Origin: Minisyncoccus sp041663305
Lineage (GTDB): Bacteria; Patescibacteriota; Minisyncoccia; Minisyncoccales; Minisyncoccaceae
Direction of reading: 5' to 3'
Length of the DNA: 8,508 bases
Assembly (NCBI GenBank): GCA_041663305.1
Contig: JBAYMT010000017.1
Coordinates: 1 to 8,508 of the forward strand
Shown here: in pieces, positions 6,739 to 8,508 of the stretch
How the letters are laid out: every line of letters begins with the position of its first letter
Numbering within the stretch: the first letter of the stretch is position 1
The notes under the pieces: model-generated
The model's input: only the letters and a program-made list of their open reading frames with translations
Database searches by the model: none
Told to the model about the DNA's origin: nothing
Made by a program: the position numbers and the translations under genes

Positions 6739-7563
6739 ATGCGAAAAGCTTATCACAAAAAAACAAACAAAAAAATACTCAGATTTAAAAAAAGAAGAAA
6801 GAAAAAACTATCACCTAGAAAGCTTATTTTTACAATAGTCGGGATTTTAGTTTTTGCAGGTTTAAGCGGTATAGGGATAAACTACATTACCTCGCAGGCA
6901 AATACTGTTGATATGAAAGTCTCAGGGATAGATGAAAAAAGCTCAATAAAATCAGAAGAACTAAAAAAAGCAGCTCAAGAAACGTTTAACACATCACTCT
7001 CATTTATGGGAATAAAAATTGAAACCCAGAATTTTTTGGTTTCAAACCAAAAAAAAATAGCAAGTCTTATGGCAAGATTTCCCCAGATTGAAAATATCGA
7101 TATTAAAAAAGATTCTAACGGGAATATTATTTTTGAAGTAAGGGAAAAAACTCCTTTTGCAATATGGTGTGAAAATGAAAAATGCTCCTTAATCGACAAA
7201 CAGGGGATACTTATTAGGGAATATAATAATAACGAAGAGGAACATTCACAGCTTCCAAAAGTTTCCAAGCAACAATGGGCTGATAGCGAAGAATATAAGA
7301 AAAAAATTATGGATTGTGTTTCTAAAATAAGCGAGGCAGTTGCCAAAAACGAGCATTTCAAGCATCAGAGTTACGAAGCGTTCTCAGATAGACTTACAGT
7401 TAAAGGCGACATTGAATGCAAATTGATATTTGATCCGAACGAAGATATTTCGTGGCAAATAGAAAAAGTAGAAACCATTTTCAAAAACGAAGGCTACGTC
7501 AATAATTTGCCAAATTATCTGTATATTGATCTCAGATTTAAAAACCAAGCCATTATAAAATAA
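6739..7563 (+). CDS. ftsQ: FtsQ-like cell division protein (POTRA domain, single membrane helix)
   Basis: This 274-residue protein has a very basic cytoplasmic tail (Lys/Arg-rich, 2-28), one transmembrane helix (about 29-50), then an extracytoplasmic part. Residues about 57-142 match a POTRA domain: VDMKVSGIDEKSSI, a SLSFMGIKIE stretch, ARFPQIENIDIKKD and VREKTPFAIWC. CSLIDKQGILI follows, and the chain ends with YLYIDLRFKNQAIIK; these are the usual marks of FtsQ/DivIB. FtsQ joins FtsB and FtsL in the divisome and links wall synthesis to septation. The length and single-TM topology are normal. It is the last gene of the run, closed by a terminator, and neither ftsA nor ftsZ follows, unlike the usual dcw order. 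It starts five bases after the FemAB TAG with no clear ribosome binding site, so coupling to upstream translation is likely. Confidence 0.8.
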   Translation: MRKAYHKKTNKKILRFKKRRKKKLSPRKLIFTIVGILVFAGLSGIGINYITSQANTVDMKVSGIDEKSSIKSEELKKAAQETFNTSLSFMGIKIETQNFLVSNQKKIASLMARFPQIENIDIKKDSNGNIIFEVREKTPFAIWCENEKCSLIDKQGILIREYNNNEEEHSQLPKVSKQQWADSEEYKKKIMDCVSKISEAVAKNEHFKHQSYEAFSDRLTVKGDIECKLIFDPNEDISWQIEKVETIFKNEGYVNNLPNYLYIDLRFKNQAIIK

Positions 7564-7572
7564 AAAACTAGC

Positions 7573-7593
7573 AAATCCCGGAAGGGGATTTTT
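7573..7593 (+). terminator. Rho-independent terminator at the end of the envelope operon
   Basis: AAATCCC (7573-7579) pairs with GGGATTT (7585-7591) as a 7-bp stem around the loop GGAAG, followed by T to 7593 and further T-rich sequence. It begins 10 bases after the ftsQ stop and separates the operon from the secreted repeat protein. Confidence 0.8.
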
Positions 7594-7607
7594 GTTTTAA
7601 AATAGTA

Positions 7608-7636
7608 TTGACATAATAGCGATAATGTTATATGTT
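7608..7636 (+). promoter_or_regulatory. Sigma70-type promoter of the secreted repeat protein gene
   Basis: A perfect TTGACA (7608-7613) is followed after 17 bp by TATGTT (7631-7636, 4 of 6). The start would lie near 7643, leaving a leader of roughly 35-40 nt before the ATG at 7680. It sits just after a terminator and before an own-promoter gene, where a promoter is expected. TTATAT (7628-7633) is another possible -10, with shorter spacing. Confidence 0.6.
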
Positions 7637-7679
7637 ATTGATGGTAAAAAATAATAAATGAAGAATCCGAAATTATCCT

Positions 7680-8508
7680 ATGAATAAGTTTAAAAAAGTA
7701 TTACTAATTTTTTTCTTTATTAGTTTTGGGAGTATTGGCCAAATATTTGCTGCTTGCAGCGAATGTCCGCCTATTGTAGAGCCAGCCTGCGGGGCGGCCG
7801 CTGGTGGAACTTATGAAAATGCGCCAACAACTAATCTTTGCGTTGCCGGAAGTACTACATCTGGTGCTTTTGTCAGTAATGAATATTGGAAATATGCATA
7901 CCAAGACGAATGGAAATGGATTTGCGGAAGTCCATCAACTCAAAGAACAGTAAATTGTTATGCAAATAGAACTCCTGGTCAATGTGGAACAGCAAGCGGC
8001 CAAACACTTTCTAGCGCTCCTACTTCTAATTTCTGTAAAGCAGGAACGTTTTCTGGTCTTAGTGGTTCTGGTCCTTGGACATGGACCTGCTGGAATCCAA
8101 GTAAAGTAACAGGAGATTATTGTACCGCATACAAAGCATCATCCCCAGTCAATGGACAATGTGGATACTCGAACGGTCAAACATTTTCTAGCACTCCAAC
8201 TACAAATCTATGCAATTCAGGAACAGCAGGTTCTGTTTCTGGAACAGGACCATGGTATTGGTCATGTAGTGGCACTAATGGTGGTTCAACTGCAAATTGC
8301 TCAGCATACAAAACAGCATCCCCAGTCAATGGACAATGTGGATACTCGAACGGAGGATCGTTTTCTAGCACTCCTACTGCAGGACTATGTAATTCGGGAA
8401 CAGCAAGCGGAATCTCTGGTACAGGACCATGGTATTGGTCATGTACAGGCACTAATGGCGGATCAACTTCAAGCTGCTATGCCAATAAAACCGTAACTCC
8501 AGTCAATG
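7680..8508 (+). CDS. Secreted cysteine-rich tandem-repeat protein (3' end outside window)
   Basis: ATG at 7680 opens a frame with no stop through the window end (276 codons seen). Residues 1-25 form a signal peptide: Lys3, Lys5 and Lys6, a hydrophobic stretch about 7-23, and likely signal peptidase I cleavage near IFA-A (24/25). The mature part consists of four-cysteine repeats. A divergent first unit (Cys37, 54, 82, 93) is followed by units of exactly 59 residues starting at Cys102, Cys161 and Cys220, with cysteines at offsets 0, 17, 35 and 46. Consensus features are CGxxxG, a Ser-rich turn, PTxxLCxxGT, GTGPWYWSC and GTNGGST-C. Four cysteines per unit suggest two disulfides and export out of the cytoplasm. 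Such arrays are seen in large surface proteins of Patescibacteria and others; the ligand is unknown. No Shine-Dalgarno precedes the start, but the signal peptide fixes it. The total length cannot be known here. Confidence 0.82.
   Translation, partial: MNKFKKVLLIFFFISFGSIGQIFAACSECPPIVEPACGAAAGGTYENAPTTNLCVAGSTTSGAFVSNEYWKYAYQDEWKWICGSPSTQRTVNCYANRTPGQCGTASGQTLSSAPTSNFCKAGTFSGLSGSGPWTWTCWNPSKVTGDYCTAYKASSPVNGQCGYSNGQTFSSTPTTNLCNSGTAGSVSGTGPWYWSCSGTNGGSTANCSAYKTASPVNGQCGYSNGGSFSSTPTAGLCNSGTASGISGTGPWYWSCTGTNGGSTSSCYANKTVTPVN
7983..8508 (+). repeat. Tandem 177-bp coding repeats (59-residue four-Cys units)
   Basis: Units begin at the Cys codons 7983, 8160 and 8337, each 177 bp apart. The two later units are nearly identical in places: 8140-8176 equals 8317-8353 (37 bases) and 8244-8268 equals 8421-8445 (25 bases). 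The last ten bases (8499-8508) repeat 8145-8154 and 8322-8331, so a further unit starts just beyond the window. Similarity falls toward the N terminus, suggesting recent expansion in the C-terminal direction. Confidence 0.88.

Noticed and set aside
6975..7361. 128-residue minus-strand reading frame
   Set aside because: It lies wholly inside ftsQ, has no family pattern, and is a Ser/Phe/Leu-rich antisense shadow of Lys/Glu-rich coding sequence.
7614..7642. Operator-like symmetry in the AT-rich stretch after the TTGACA box
   Set aside because: On writing out the reverse complement the half-sites do not match; only short AT-rich similarity remains.
7658..7687. Nine-codon upstream reading frame overlapping the start of the secreted protein gene
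   Set aside because: It starts with ATG at 7658 and stops at TAA 7685-7687, but has no ribosome binding site or regulatory peptide pattern; chance is likely in AT-rich DNA.
7743..7757. Possible lipobox (FAAC, Cys26) making the secreted protein a lipoprotein
   Set aside because: Phe at -3 does not fit the usual Leu/Val/Ile, and Cys26 is followed closely by Cys29, consistent with disulfide use; signal peptidase I cleavage fits better.
7704..7904. 66-residue minus-strand reading frame over the start of the secreted protein
   Set aside because: It is antisense to the signal peptide and first repeat, with no promoter or family pattern.
8152..8496. Overlapping plus-strand and minus-strand reading frames in the Cys-repeat region
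   Set aside because: Both simply repeat with the 177-bp period. The frame from 7680 has a signal peptide and conserved cysteines, so these are shadows.
1..8508. CRISPR array, tRNA, rRNA, insertion sequence or toxin-antitoxin pair
   Set aside because: The gaps are short and hold only terminators and promoter-like boxes; the repeats present are coding and in frame, and no transposase or terminal inverted repeats are seen.

Overview
The window is AT-rich outside two repeat-rich surface genes. It reads like a chromosomal piece of a bacterium from the Candidate Phyla Radiation (Patescibacteria/Parcubacteria-like). The grounds are family resemblance (FemAB, DegT-type aminotransferase, membrane-anchored MurF-like protein, short YbaB, minimal FtsQ), tight spacing, scarce Shine-Dalgarno motifs and stops that are all TAA or TAG. 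This placement is inference; no rRNA or other marker is present. Every gene I recognise is on the plus strand.

Layout. (1) 2-832: the C-terminal part of a glycine-rich surface protein, closed by a strong hairpin terminator at 842-864. (2) 904-7563: a seven-gene run ending at a second hairpin terminator (7573-7593). In order it encodes an alpha/beta hydrolase, a polytopic MurF-like Mur ligase, a DegT/DnrJ/EryC1/StrS PLP aminotransferase, a short YbaB/EbfC nucleoid protein, an orphan TIM-barrel protein (xylose-isomerase/AP-endonuclease-2-like), a FemAB/FemX peptidyltransferase and FtsQ. Junctions are overlapping or a few bases long, except the 74-nt gap before ybaB, which may hold an internal promoter. 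(3) 7608-8508: a promoter with a perfect TTGACA -35 box, then the start of a secreted protein built of 59-residue four-cysteine repeats. It is still open at the window edge.

How the genes may work together. The central operon looks like a cell-envelope and division set. MurF-like and FemAB point to peptidoglycan peptide ligation and cross-bridge formation, and FtsQ to the divisome. The aminotransferase and the TIM-barrel protein are the kind of enzymes that make or isomerise an aminated or sugar-like building block. The most interesting point is that the MurF-like protein keeps the ATP-binding half of the Mur active site but, by my alignment from memory, has lost three residues regarded as invariant in Mur ligases (Asn to His395, Arg to Met430, Asp to Ser444) and has transmembrane helices where MurF has its UDP-substrate domain. 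A non-canonical membrane-bound ligase acting with the aminotransferase, TIM-barrel protein and FemAB is a testable hypothesis, not a demonstrated system.
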